A stretch of 64,000 nt of DNA from Fen-1038 sp042408355 (lineage in GTDB: Bacteria > Chloroflexota > Anaerolineae > Anaerolineales > Villigracilaceae): positions 37,826 to 101,825 of the forward strand of contig JBHORD010000033.1 of assembly GCA_042408355.1 (NCBI GenBank). The letters run 5' to 3'. The number at the start of each line of letters is the position of its first letter. Position 1 is the first letter of the stretch. The notes under the pieces are model-generated. The model did no database searches. It was not told the DNA's origin and was given only the letters and a program-made list of their open reading frames with translations. The position numbers and the translations under genes are program-made. Below, in pieces: positions 56,890-64,000 of the stretch.

Positions 56890-58689
56890 TTATCCAACCA
56901 ATTCTTCCAACCGGTCAATATAGCTTTCCATCACGGCAAAAGTTTCTTCGACCGGTTTGGGCGTGGTCAGGTCAACGCCGGCTTTCTTTAACACATCCAG
57001 CGGATACATGGACGCGCCGGCTTTGAGGAAACCGAGATAATCTTCCACGGCGTTCTTTTCGCCGCGCAGAATGCGCCCTGAAAGCGCGTGCGCGCCGGAG
57101 ATTCCGGTGGCGTATTGATAAACATAATAGTCCGAGAAAAGATGTCCGAAGGTGGACCAAACCATCCCGAGGCGCGGGCGGTCCACTTTCACTTTGGGAC
57201 CAAAGCCCTCGCTGAAGAGATCCGCCATCAGGTTTATCATCGAGTCGGCAGTCAGCGATTCGCCGCGTTCGATGCGCTGGTGAGTCTCCAGTTCGAAGCG
57301 CGCCAACGTCGGCATCTGAAAGAAATAGCGGAAGAAGTTCGACATGGCTTCTTCGATCAATGCGATCTGGAAGTTTTTGTCGGTGGCGGTTTTGAGCAGA
57401 TGTCCGCGCACCATGGCTTGATGAAAATTGGATGCGACTTCGGCGACGAACAGCGAATAATCGGCGTACACCAATGGCTGGTTTTTCCATGTGAGATACG
57501 AATGCATCGAATGGCCGAGTTCGTGTGCCAGCGTGCTCATACTGCCGACCTCGCCGGTGAAGCTCATCATGATGAACGGATGTGTGCCGGGCGCGCCCGT
57601 CGAAAAGGCGCCGTTCTGCTTGCCCTTGTTCGGCGCCGAATCGACCCAGCCTTCGCGCAGGCATCCGTTGCGCAGGATTTCCACATACTCCGCGCCCATC
57701 GGCGCAAGACCTTCGCAGATCAAATCCACAGCCTGCTCGAATGTGAGGCTGGGTTTCTTCTTTGTGAGCGGCGCCCACATGTCATAGTAGGCGATATCGC
57801 GTTGACCCAACGCCTTGCGCCGAAGTTCGAAATAACGATGCCATACGGGCAAATGTTTCTTGAAGGTGTCAATCAAATTATGGAAGACTTCAACCGGAAT
57901 ATTATTCTCGAACAACGATGCGGCCAGCGACGACTCGTGTTTGCGCGCCCGCGCGAGGAAGACATTGGCTTTGATCGAGGCGGCGAGGTTGCTTGCCAGC
58001 GTATTCTTGTATTCCACATGTCGGTCCAGGTAATGGTTCCAGGCGGTTTGACGCGCCGTCCGGTCGGACATGTGCAGAATCTTGTGAATGGAACTTTGCG
58101 TCACTTCGAGTTTTCTGCCCCTGCTATCCACGGCGGGCGCAAATTTGAAATCGGCGTTGGTCAACAGGCTAGCCGTGTTCGCAAATCCGCTGAACGGATC
58201 GGCCAGCATGCCCAGCAATTCCTCCACTTCGCCCGAACGCACGTGTTCCTGCTTGCGGAACAGGTTATCGAAATGGTGTTGATACACGGTGAGTTTTGAA
58301 TCGTTCCGCATCCATTCGTCGAGTTTGGCTTTGCCGATGGCGAGGATCTCCGGATTGAGAAAAGCCATCGCCGCCGCGACCCGGCCGAACAGACTTTGCG
58401 CCTGACTTTCCATTCCCACCGCTTCCTGATTGGTCGTATCCACGGCGGCGGAAAAGCTGGCGTACACATACACATGCATTGTGCGTTTGAGAAGCTGTTC
58501 GCTTGTATTCAGCGCCTCGAGCAGACTCGCCGGGCTGTCGCCCAGATGTCCTTTGAACCTCCCGATGGATTCGAGATCGGCGGAGATGTTTTTGATTTCT
58601 TCATTCCAGGCCTTTTGGGATTTGAAAACGCTCTCGGCGTTCCATGTGTATTTCTTTTCAACTTTGTTTCGAGGGGGATAAGCGGCCAT
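56890..58689 (-). CDS. Oligoendopeptidase F family M3 metallopeptidase
   Basis: 599 residues from the ATG at 58689, which has AAGGA at good distance; a longer start at 58710 is possible. Cytoplasmic zinc peptidase that cuts short peptides. Zinc motif HELGHSMHSY (about 386-395) within the M3 pattern and a Glu downstream (VAEVASNFHQ). The N-terminal PepF/M3 regulatory helices cover about 15-180. Same strand and direction as the CpXC gene. Confidence 0.92.
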   Translation of the reverse strand: MAAYPPRNKVEKKYTWNAESVFKSQKAWNEEIKNISADLESIGRFKGHLGDSPASLLEALNTSEQLLKRTMHVYVYASFSAAVDTTNQEAVGMESQAQSLFGRVAAAMAFLNPEILAIGKAKLDEWMRNDSKLTVYQHHFDNLFRKQEHVRSGEVEELLGMLADPFSGFANTASLLTNADFKFAPAVDSRGRKLEVTQSSIHKILHMSDRTARQTAWNHYLDRHVEYKNTLASNLAASIKANVFLARARKHESSLAASLFENNIPVEVFHNLIDTFKKHLPVWHRYFELRRKALGQRDIAYYDMWAPLTKKKPSLTFEQAVDLICEGLAPMGAEYVEILRNGCLREGWVDSAPNKGKQNGAFSTGAPGTHPFIMMSFTGEVGSMSTLAHELGHSMHSYLTWKNQPLVYADYSLFVAEVASNFHQAMVRGHLLKTATDKNFQIALIEEAMSNFFRYFFQMPTLARFELETHQRIERGESLTADSMINLMADLFSEGFGPKVKVDRPRLGMVWSTFGHLFSDYYVYQYATGISGAHALSGRILRGEKNAVEDYLGFLKAGASMYPLDVLKKAGVDLTTPKPVEETFAVMESYIDRLEELVG

Positions 58690-58752
58690 GTACGGTTCCT
58701 TGTAACGCATATTGTGTGTCTTTGATTTTGTCTGCTGATTGTACCACCCGCG

Positions 58753-60306
58753 CTAGCGCGGAAGTGAGAAGCAAATCCGCGCCCCGGATTGTTTCCCGGC
58801 GCCGTGCGAATTTGTGGATGTGTCAACCCACATGCGCCCGCCGTGCGCTTCGATGATGGCGCGCGCCAGGTACAGCCCCAGCCCCGCGCCTTTGGTCTGC
58901 TTGACGGCGTTTTCGGAACGATAGAAGCGGTCGAAGATGTGCGGCAGATCGTGCGGGTCAATGCCTGGACCCTGATCGGATACGCACACGATAACTTGTT
59001 CCGGTCTGACGGCGCCGCTGATCTTGATCTCGCCTTCCGGCGCGTATTTGATCGAGTTCGAAACCAGATTGGACAACACCTGCTCGAGCCGCGTTTCATC
59101 TGCGAGGATCACGGGAAAGTTTTCGGGGAAATCGGTTTTGATGCTGTGCTTTTGGGATTGAGTCCCAAGCCGTTCGGCCACGCGCCCGGCCAGAGCGGGG
59201 ATTGAAACGTCGGCCCGATTGAGCGAAAGACCGCCCGCCTGCAGGCGCGAAGCATCCAGCAGATCATCAATCATTTTCGACAAACGATCTGCTTCCTCTT
59301 CGATGACTGCCAGCGAATCGCTGATGGTGCGCTTGTCCCATTTGGCGTCGTCGCGCCGAAGCGTGGAGGCGTAACCTTTGATCAGCGCGACCGGCGTGCG
59401 CAGTTCATGACTCACAACCGAGATGAACGTGGATTTGATTTCCTCGGCGGTGCGAAAGTGTGTGATGTCGCGCACGCTGACAACGATGTTGCGCAACCTG
59501 CCGTCGTTGGTAAGAAGCGGCGCGTAGGTGATACCGACGGGCAGAGCGGGTGGCTGTGAACGTTCGAGGTCGCCCTCGACGTAAAGCGTGGCGTTGGGCG
59601 TCAGGGGCCAGCCGCCGCGCTCGGCTTCTTCGAGCGTGGTGCCTTGCGGTTCGCCTTTCCAGCGGATGACCTCCTCATGGTATTTGCCTTTGAGCTCCTC
59701 GCGCGACACGCCAAGCATTTTTTCGAAAGCGATGTTACTGCGCTCGATGGTGTGATCGGCGTTGAGAATCAGGATTCCGTCTGCGGCAGAATCGAGAAGC
59801 GCGTCGAGGCGCTGTTTTTCATAACTGACCTGCCCGTAAAGCCGGGCGTTGAAGACGGCCACCGCGGCTTGATCTGCAAAGGATTGCAGGAGTACGCGGT
59901 CGTTCGTCGTGAACAGATCGGGATAATTGCGGAAGATGAAGATCACGCCGATGACCTGTCCGTGTGCGGCGAGCGGCAGTCCTGTGCCGTTGAGCAGTCC
60001 CATGCTGGCTGTGTACGTCAGCTCCTTCAACATGCGGTTGAGTTCGCGCACATCCAGTTCGCGGACATTTTCCTCGCTGAGTAATGGTTCGAGATAACTC
60101 AAAAACGCGGGTTGGATGCGGTGCGCGGCGGCGACGCGCCAGCCCTCCGCTTCCTTCAACGCGATGAGCCCGGCCTGCCCCGCCAGCATTTCAATGGCGA
60201 CGCGCAGAATCCGTTCCAGCAGTTTCTCAAGGTCGAGCTCTTGAGTTAACATGCGGGCAATTTCGAGCAGGTAGTCGCGCTGTCGGACGCGGAAATCGGG
60301 AAGCAT
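58753..60306 (-). CDS. GAF/PAS sensor histidine kinase (soluble)
   Basis: 517 residues from the ATG at 60306; the longer frame to 60360 is less likely and neither start has a clear ribosome site. Order: GAF domain (about 15-158), PAS domain (about 170-285), HisKA with the phosphorylated His in SHELRTP (His about 300), and HATPase_c with NLVSNSIKYAPEG (N box), DQGPGIDP (G1) and GAGLGLYL (G2). No transmembrane helix, so it senses a cytoplasmic signal. No response regulator is adjacent: an orphan. Confidence 0.9.
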   Translation of the reverse strand: MLPDFRVRQRDYLLEIARMLTQELDLEKLLERILRVAIEMLAGQAGLIALKEAEGWRVAAAHRIQPAFLSYLEPLLSEENVRELDVRELNRMLKELTYTASMGLLNGTGLPLAAHGQVIGVIFIFRNYPDLFTTNDRVLLQSFADQAAVAVFNARLYGQVSYEKQRLDALLDSAADGILILNADHTIERSNIAFEKMLGVSREELKGKYHEEVIRWKGEPQGTTLEEAERGGWPLTPNATLYVEGDLERSQPPALPVGITYAPLLTNDGRLRNIVVSVRDITHFRTAEEIKSTFISVVSHELRTPVALIKGYASTLRRDDAKWDKRTISDSLAVIEEEADRLSKMIDDLLDASRLQAGGLSLNRADVSIPALAGRVAERLGTQSQKHSIKTDFPENFPVILADETRLEQVLSNLVSNSIKYAPEGEIKISGAVRPEQVIVCVSDQGPGIDPHDLPHIFDRFYRSENAVKQTKGAGLGLYLARAIIEAHGGRMWVDTSTNSHGAGKQSGARICFSLPR

Positions 60307-60971
60307 AATGGAAGGATGAAGTTTAGAAAGCGAAAGATGAAAACTGCAGTGTGACAGCATTTTATCATTTCCCTTTTTGTGCTGTATAAGATTTGCGTCA
60401 AAAGGTTGTTAATATTTCACCCTGGTCTCGCGTTTTCAGGCGGCATGTTGCAAATTTACAAATTAATCCAGCACGAGCGTCGCGCGAGATTTCTCTCGCC
60501 TTTACGCGCATGCTCCAAATATGGGGCGCGGCATGAAGCCCCGCTCGGAGACGATGCGCCGCGGTACGAAAGCCCATGTCTCGATTGCTAAAATGATTCG
60601 GAAAAATGCAAAACGCACCCTGCGGGGAAATTGCGCAACATCAGTTAACCTTTGTTCTTATGGATCGAACAAGTTATGCGGCGGGCATTTTGCCTCATTG
60701 TCTCGCGCCAGCCAACACGGTACAATCTGTAAAGATCGGCGTTTGCGCAGACCGATGCCCTTATCCGCTAATCCATGCTGATCTGGATTAAGGAGGTATC
60801 CTCCATGCGAGGGCGGCGCTTTATTGCAGAGCGCTTTGCCCGCAATGACGCAAGGACGGTTATTTTGGCTATGCCGAATTCAGGTTAAAAAATCGGCGGA
60901 TGTTCTTCGCGTTTTGCGTACGCCCGGAAAATACCTGCAGAATATCGCTTGAAGTTTCAAAAGGAGTCAGA
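60307..60971. other. Long intergenic region: diverged repeat and a possible tiny ORF
   Basis: About 660 bp without a called gene. Between about 60478 and 60660, pieces resembling the 90-bp repeat appear in inverted orientation (GCGCAACATCAGTTAACC and GCGGCATGAAGCCCCGC), separated by extra sequence. At 60805-60888 a 27-codon frame follows AAGGAGG, but that ribosome site lies in a small palindrome (GGAGG-TAT-CCTCC). No further gene or RNA was recognised. Confidence 0.4.
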
Positions 60972-61244
60972 ATGACAACACTGTTTGAAAAAAGCTTCCT
61001 CGCGGGGATCGGATTGCTCTCCATGACCCGTGAAAAGGCTCAAAAGTTCATTGATGAACTCAGCCAGGAAGGCGAGGTTCAAAAGAGCGAGGTGAAACAG
61101 TGGGTTGACCGTCTCTCCGACCGCGGCGAGGAGGAACGTCAGGCCTTGCGCAAATTGATTCGGGACGAGGTGAAAAGAGTGTTGGATGAAATGGGATTGG
61201 CCACCAAAGAAGACATCCAAAAACTGCTTGAAAAACGGGATTAG
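60972..61244 (+). CDS. Phasin-like small helical protein
   Basis: 90 residues from the ATG at 60972 with AAGGAGTC upstream. All-helical prediction; the opening FEKSFLAGIGLLSMTREKAQKFIDELSQ and later EGEVQKSEVKQWVDRL pattern match short proteins annotated as phasin-related or polyhydroxyalkanoate-synthesis-regulator-like. The adjacent UbiB kinase gene shares the strand at 56 bp; this pairing (phasin-like plus UbiB) recurs in many bacteria. Function unsure. Confidence 0.7.
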   Translation: MTTLFEKSFLAGIGLLSMTREKAQKFIDELSQEGEVQKSEVKQWVDRLSDRGEEERQALRKLIRDEVKRVLDEMGLATKEDIQKLLEKRD

Positions 61245-61300
61245 CTTAATCGGTTCCGGTCTAAAGCGTCACAGTTCAGGTTGTCTTTATCCGTCCCGAA

Positions 61301-62983
61301 ATGGATTTAATGTTCAATTCCAGGCGCTCCATTCGCCATCTGCAGCGCTATAGCGAGATCCTGGCAATTTTTGTCCGACACGGCTTCGGATTTCTATTTA
61401 ACCGTCTGGAATTCGATCCGCGCTGGCGGTTAAAGATTCCATGGCGCTCCTCGCCCCAGGGCGCGCCGTCTCAGCTCGATGATTTGGCCGTTCATTTCCG
61501 GCTGGCATTGGAGGAGGCGGGTCCCACCTTTGTGAAGTTTGGGCAGATTCTCTCCACTCGTCCCGACTTGCTGCCTCTTCCTTTCATTGCCGAACTGGGT
61601 AAATTGGTGGATTCGGTCTCGCCTGAACCCTGGGAGGTAATCCATGCGCTTCTGGTTCGCGAACTTGGGCGCGAGCCGGAAACCGTATTCGCTTCGATTG
61701 ACCCGCGGCCGGTCGCATCCGCCTCGCTGTCACAGGTCCATGCGGCGGTTCTGCCGGACGGGCAGGAAGCGGTCGTCAAAATTCAACGGCCAAATATCGC
61801 CGCAGTGATTGATACCGATCTTGAAATCTTATCCTCGCTGGCGGCAAGCGCCCAGGGCGCGCCGCTGGGAAAAGTCTATGATTTTACAGGCATTGCTGAT
61901 GATTTCAGTTTCACCCTGCGCAACGAATTGGATTTCCAACGCGAGGGCCGCAACGCAGATCGTCTGCGGGAGAGTTTTGGCGACGAATCCAAACTCCTTC
62001 ATATTCCAAAGGTGTATTGGGAATTGACCACCCGTCAAATGCTGGTGATGGAACGCATTCGCGGCATCAAGATCAGCGATATTCCCGCGCTGGAGGCTGC
62101 CGGTTATGACCGTCATAAGATCGCGTTGAACAGTGTTGCCGCGACGGTCAAGCAAGTGTTCGAAGACGGTTTCTTCCATGCCGACCCTCATGCCGGAAAT
62201 TATCTCATACTGCCTGACGAGGTAATCGGACTTGTGGATTTTGGCAAGGTGGGCTATTTGCGCGATAAGGATCGGATGGACTTAATCCGGCTTTATATTG
62301 CCGCGGTCGAAATGGACGTGGATGGGATGATTGATCAGCTGACGCGTCTGGGCGCCGTGAGGAGGGACGTGGACCGGAATAGGCTGGCATACGATCTTGA
62401 CCGTTTTCTTAACAAATACTATGGCGTTCCCATCAAATACATTCGCGCCAGGGAATTGATCAATGAGATTACAGCCATCGCCTACCGCCATCATCTGCGG
62501 CTGCCTGCGGCCTGGTGGCTGGTGGGGCAGACGATTGTTATGCTGGAAGGCATCGGCTTGCAACTGGATCCGGACTTTGACGTTTTCAAAGCGGCTGAAC
62601 CTCATGTCCAGCGTCTAATGAAGCGACTCTTCCTTCCTCGTGGAAACTGGGTTCGAACCGTTTTGATGGACGGCGCCAATTGGGGCGAATTGCTTCATCG
62701 TCTGCCCCGCGTTGGCAATCGGATGCTGGAGCATATGGAGCAGAACGAGCCGTTCCGTATAGAGATCAAGGATATTGATCGTATTCTGAGCAGAATTGAT
62801 CGGCTGGTAACGCGTCTGGCGCTCAGCCTGCTGGCGGCCGCTTTCGTGATCGGCCTGCCCATGTTGCTTCGACTTACCACTCCCGGCAGTTTACCCGGCT
62901 GGTTGATCTTTGTCCTGCTTATTCCAGTCATCGGCACGGGAATATGGCTTGCGTTCTCACTGCTAAACACCCCGCGAAAATAA
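61301..62983 (+). CDS. UbiB/AarF-family atypical kinase
   Basis: 560 residues. The kinase-like core has KFGQILSTRPDLLP (the KxGQ motif, about 66-79), the Ala-rich nucleotide region around SASLSQVHAAVL, ERIRGIKISD, and FFHADPHAGNYL (about 286-297). Two C-terminal transmembrane helices (about 505-555) anchor it. The family has ATPase activity and supports isoprenoid quinone or other lipid metabolism; the exact role here is unknown. The ribosome site is weak; an ATG 9 bp downstream is an alternative start. Confidence 0.9.
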   Translation: MDLMFNSRRSIRHLQRYSEILAIFVRHGFGFLFNRLEFDPRWRLKIPWRSSPQGAPSQLDDLAVHFRLALEEAGPTFVKFGQILSTRPDLLPLPFIAELGKLVDSVSPEPWEVIHALLVRELGREPETVFASIDPRPVASASLSQVHAAVLPDGQEAVVKIQRPNIAAVIDTDLEILSSLAASAQGAPLGKVYDFTGIADDFSFTLRNELDFQREGRNADRLRESFGDESKLLHIPKVYWELTTRQMLVMERIRGIKISDIPALEAAGYDRHKIALNSVAATVKQVFEDGFFHADPHAGNYLILPDEVIGLVDFGKVGYLRDKDRMDLIRLYIAAVEMDVDGMIDQLTRLGAVRRDVDRNRLAYDLDRFLNKYYGVPIKYIRARELINEITAIAYRHHLRLPAAWWLVGQTIVMLEGIGLQLDPDFDVFKAAEPHVQRLMKRLFLPRGNWVRTVLMDGANWGELLHRLPRVGNRMLEHMEQNEPFRIEIKDIDRILSRIDRLVTRLALSLLAAAFVIGLPMLLRLTTPGSLPGWLIFVLLIPVIGTGIWLAFSLLNTPRK

Positions 62984-63069
62984 GCCGCTGCCAGAAATCT
63001 TATCGCATTGTCCATTGGCGCTTTATTCGGGCGCCTGAAATCCAACCGGCGTGAAACAATGAAAGCCGT

Positions 63070-63726
63070 TCAATCGGCATGGTCGAATATTTGTAAAACG
63101 TCTGACAGGCGCAAGTCCTGAAGCGACGAGATGACGATATCCGCCCTGCCGACGCGTTGGCGCGGACCCACTCCGACGGTGTGGAATCCGCCCGCTTGCG
63201 CGGCTTCGATGCCCGATTGCGCGTCCTCGAAGACGATGCACTCCGCGGGTTTCAATTTCAATTGAGAGGCGGCGTGGAGAAAAAGATCGGGCGCAGGCTT
63301 TTGACGCTGGACGCTGTAACCATCCGAGATGGCATCCAGCAGATGGGCGATGCCCAGCCGCTCGACGACTTCGTGCGCATTTTTGCTGGCTGATCCCAGC
63401 GCGCACTTTAACCCCGCTCGATGAATTTCTTCGAGCAATTCCTGCGCGCCCGGCAGCAAATCCTTGGGCGAAATCCCGCGAATGAATTCAAGATAATAAT
63501 TGTTCTTGCGCTCCATCAACTCTTGAATTTTTTCCTCGGGATACTTTCGTCCTTTCAGGATCAACATCAGCGACTCGCGGCGCGGAATGCCGCGCAAGGC
63601 TTCGTTGTCCGCGCGTGAAAATGGAATCCCTTCTTCCTCGGCAAGCCGCTTCCAGGCGAGGTAATGATATTCGGCGGTGTCGGTCAGCACGCCGTCCAGA
63701 TCGAAGATCAAGCCTTTAATGGGCAT
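63070..63726 (-). CDS. pgmB: Beta-phosphoglucomutase
   Basis: 218 residues. HAD-fold enzyme turning beta-glucose 1-phosphate into glucose 6-phosphate. Nucleophile motif DLDGVLTDTAEYHYLAWK (about 9-26), then LPGAQELLEEI, LGSASKNA and VFEDAQSGIEAAQAGG. The order D-x-D, SAS-K and ED-AQSG fits bPGM. It starts 8 bp after the end of a GH65 phosphorylase, whose product would be its substrate. Confidence 0.93.
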   Translation of the reverse strand: MPIKGLIFDLDGVLTDTAEYHYLAWKRLAEEEGIPFSRADNEALRGIPRRESLMLILKGRKYPEEKIQELMERKNNYYLEFIRGISPKDLLPGAQELLEEIHRAGLKCALGSASKNAHEVVERLGIAHLLDAISDGYSVQRQKPAPDLFLHAASQLKLKPAECIVFEDAQSGIEAAQAGGFHTVGVGPRQRVGRADIVISSLQDLRLSDVLQIFDHAD

Positions 63727-63734
63727 AAGAGGGT

Positions 63735-64000
63735 TTATGGATCACGCCGAATGTCAACGGTCTGCAATTTGCCGCGCTGGTAAAAATGAAACGCGATTCG
63801 CTTCCAGCGGCCGGGCAAGCGCGGGTTGATCTTCCAGGAGGAATCTGTCAACTGCAGGCCGGCAAAACCGAAAACCACCGCCTGCCAAATCCCGCCGGCC
63901 GATGCGCCGTGGATGCCGTCTCCGGCGTTGCCGCGCACGTCGCGCAGATCGGCGCGGGCGGTGCGGATGAAATGTTTGTAAGCCTCCTCTTCAGCGCCCA
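63735..64000 (-). CDS. GH65 disaccharide phosphorylase, C-terminal end (cut by the window edge)
   Basis: The frame runs through the right edge; only the last 88 or so residues are seen. They contain the GH65 C-terminal block, TARADLRDVRGNAGDGIHG then ASAGGIWQAVVFGFAGLQL. The family (maltose, trehalose, kojibiose phosphorylases) releases beta-glucose 1-phosphate, used by the adjacent beta-phosphoglucomutase. Which disaccharide is used cannot be told from the end alone. Confidence 0.85.
   Translation of the reverse strand, partial: GAEEEAYKHFIRTARADLRDVRGNAGDGIHGASAGGIWQAVVFGFAGLQLTDSSWKINPRLPGRWKRIAFHFYQRGKLQTVDIRRDP

Noticed and set aside
1..64000. tRNA, rRNA, prophage or complete IS
   Set aside because: No cloverleaf, conserved rRNA segment, integrase or transposase was recognised on either strand; a covariance search would be the decisive test for tRNAs.

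Overview
The window looks like a chromosomal segment of a Chloroflexota bacterium, most likely class Anaerolineae. This is an inference: lipoproteins with Thr/Pro/Gln-rich linkers, a two-histidine-motif lycopene cyclase of the CrtYcd type, a drug-type ABC exporter without a membrane-fusion gene, no outer-membrane genes, and GC-rich codons with many short dispersed palindromic repeats in the gaps. No rRNA, tRNA, CRISPR array, phage or intact insertion sequence was recognised.

Layout. 1-6.3 kb: the end of a membrane protein, then a four-gene nucleoside-type ABC uptake operon (BMP lipoprotein, double ATPase, two permeases) closed by a hairpin. 6.4-9.7 kb: threonine synthase, AI-2E-type membrane protein and a GtrB-like glycosyltransferase, joined by ATGA overlaps. 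9.7-20.8 kb: a light-response and carotenoid island. Nine tightly packed minus-strand genes (crtI, a CarH-like B12 photoreceptor regulator, a polytopic membrane protein, an SDR, an MFS transporter, a DICT-domain protein, photolyase, cytochrome P450, lycopene cyclase) diverge from crtB; the shared promoter region carries two mirror-image copies of an 18-bp operator-like motif. 20.9-32.8 kb: assorted metabolism, including a MalY-type aminotransferase, an O-methyltransferase, an unassigned PLP enzyme with its own palindromic operator, zinc-ribbon proteins, an SLC13 permease followed by dihydropyrimidinase and a very small beta-carbonic-anhydrase-like protein, an acyltransferase, a PilZ protein, a thiolase and a small HExxH protein. 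A 90-bp structured repeat occurs as a tandem pair before the SLC13 gene and once near 1.1 kb.

33.1-43.7 kb: a twelve-gene ethanolamine-utilisation bacterial microcompartment (eut) operon on the minus strand: eutN, eutA, eutB, eutC, eutL, eutE, a BMC-H shell gene, eutQ, eutT-like, eutJ, a BMC-T shell gene and a small EutQ-N-like gene. It supplies the ammonia-lyase and its reactivase, the acetaldehyde dehydrogenase, a cobalamin adenosyltransferase and hexamer, trimer and pentamer shell proteins. eutD/pduL, eutG, eutH, eutS, eutP and eutVW are not visible here. Several gaps in the operon are filled with dispersed palindromic repeats. 43.8-48.7 kb: an MFS transporter, then a TetR-controlled ABC exporter (permease plus two ATPases, one with a repeat-derived in-frame insertion).

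49-64 kb: tgt, a four-helix-bundle gene with inverted flanks, uppP, a phosphate-binding-like lipoprotein, acetoacetyl-CoA synthetase, an ArsR regulator with two matching palindromic operators and a small Gly/Arg-rich target gene, a CpXC-domain protein, oligoendopeptidase F, a GAF/PAS histidine kinase, a phasin-like protein, a UbiB-family kinase, and at the right edge beta-phosphoglucomutase with the end of a GH65 disaccharide phosphorylase.

Two unrelated adenosylcobalamin-dependent systems (EutBC catalysis and a CarH-like photoreceptor) lie about 15 kb apart. Start codons are noted where I moved them from the longest open frame.
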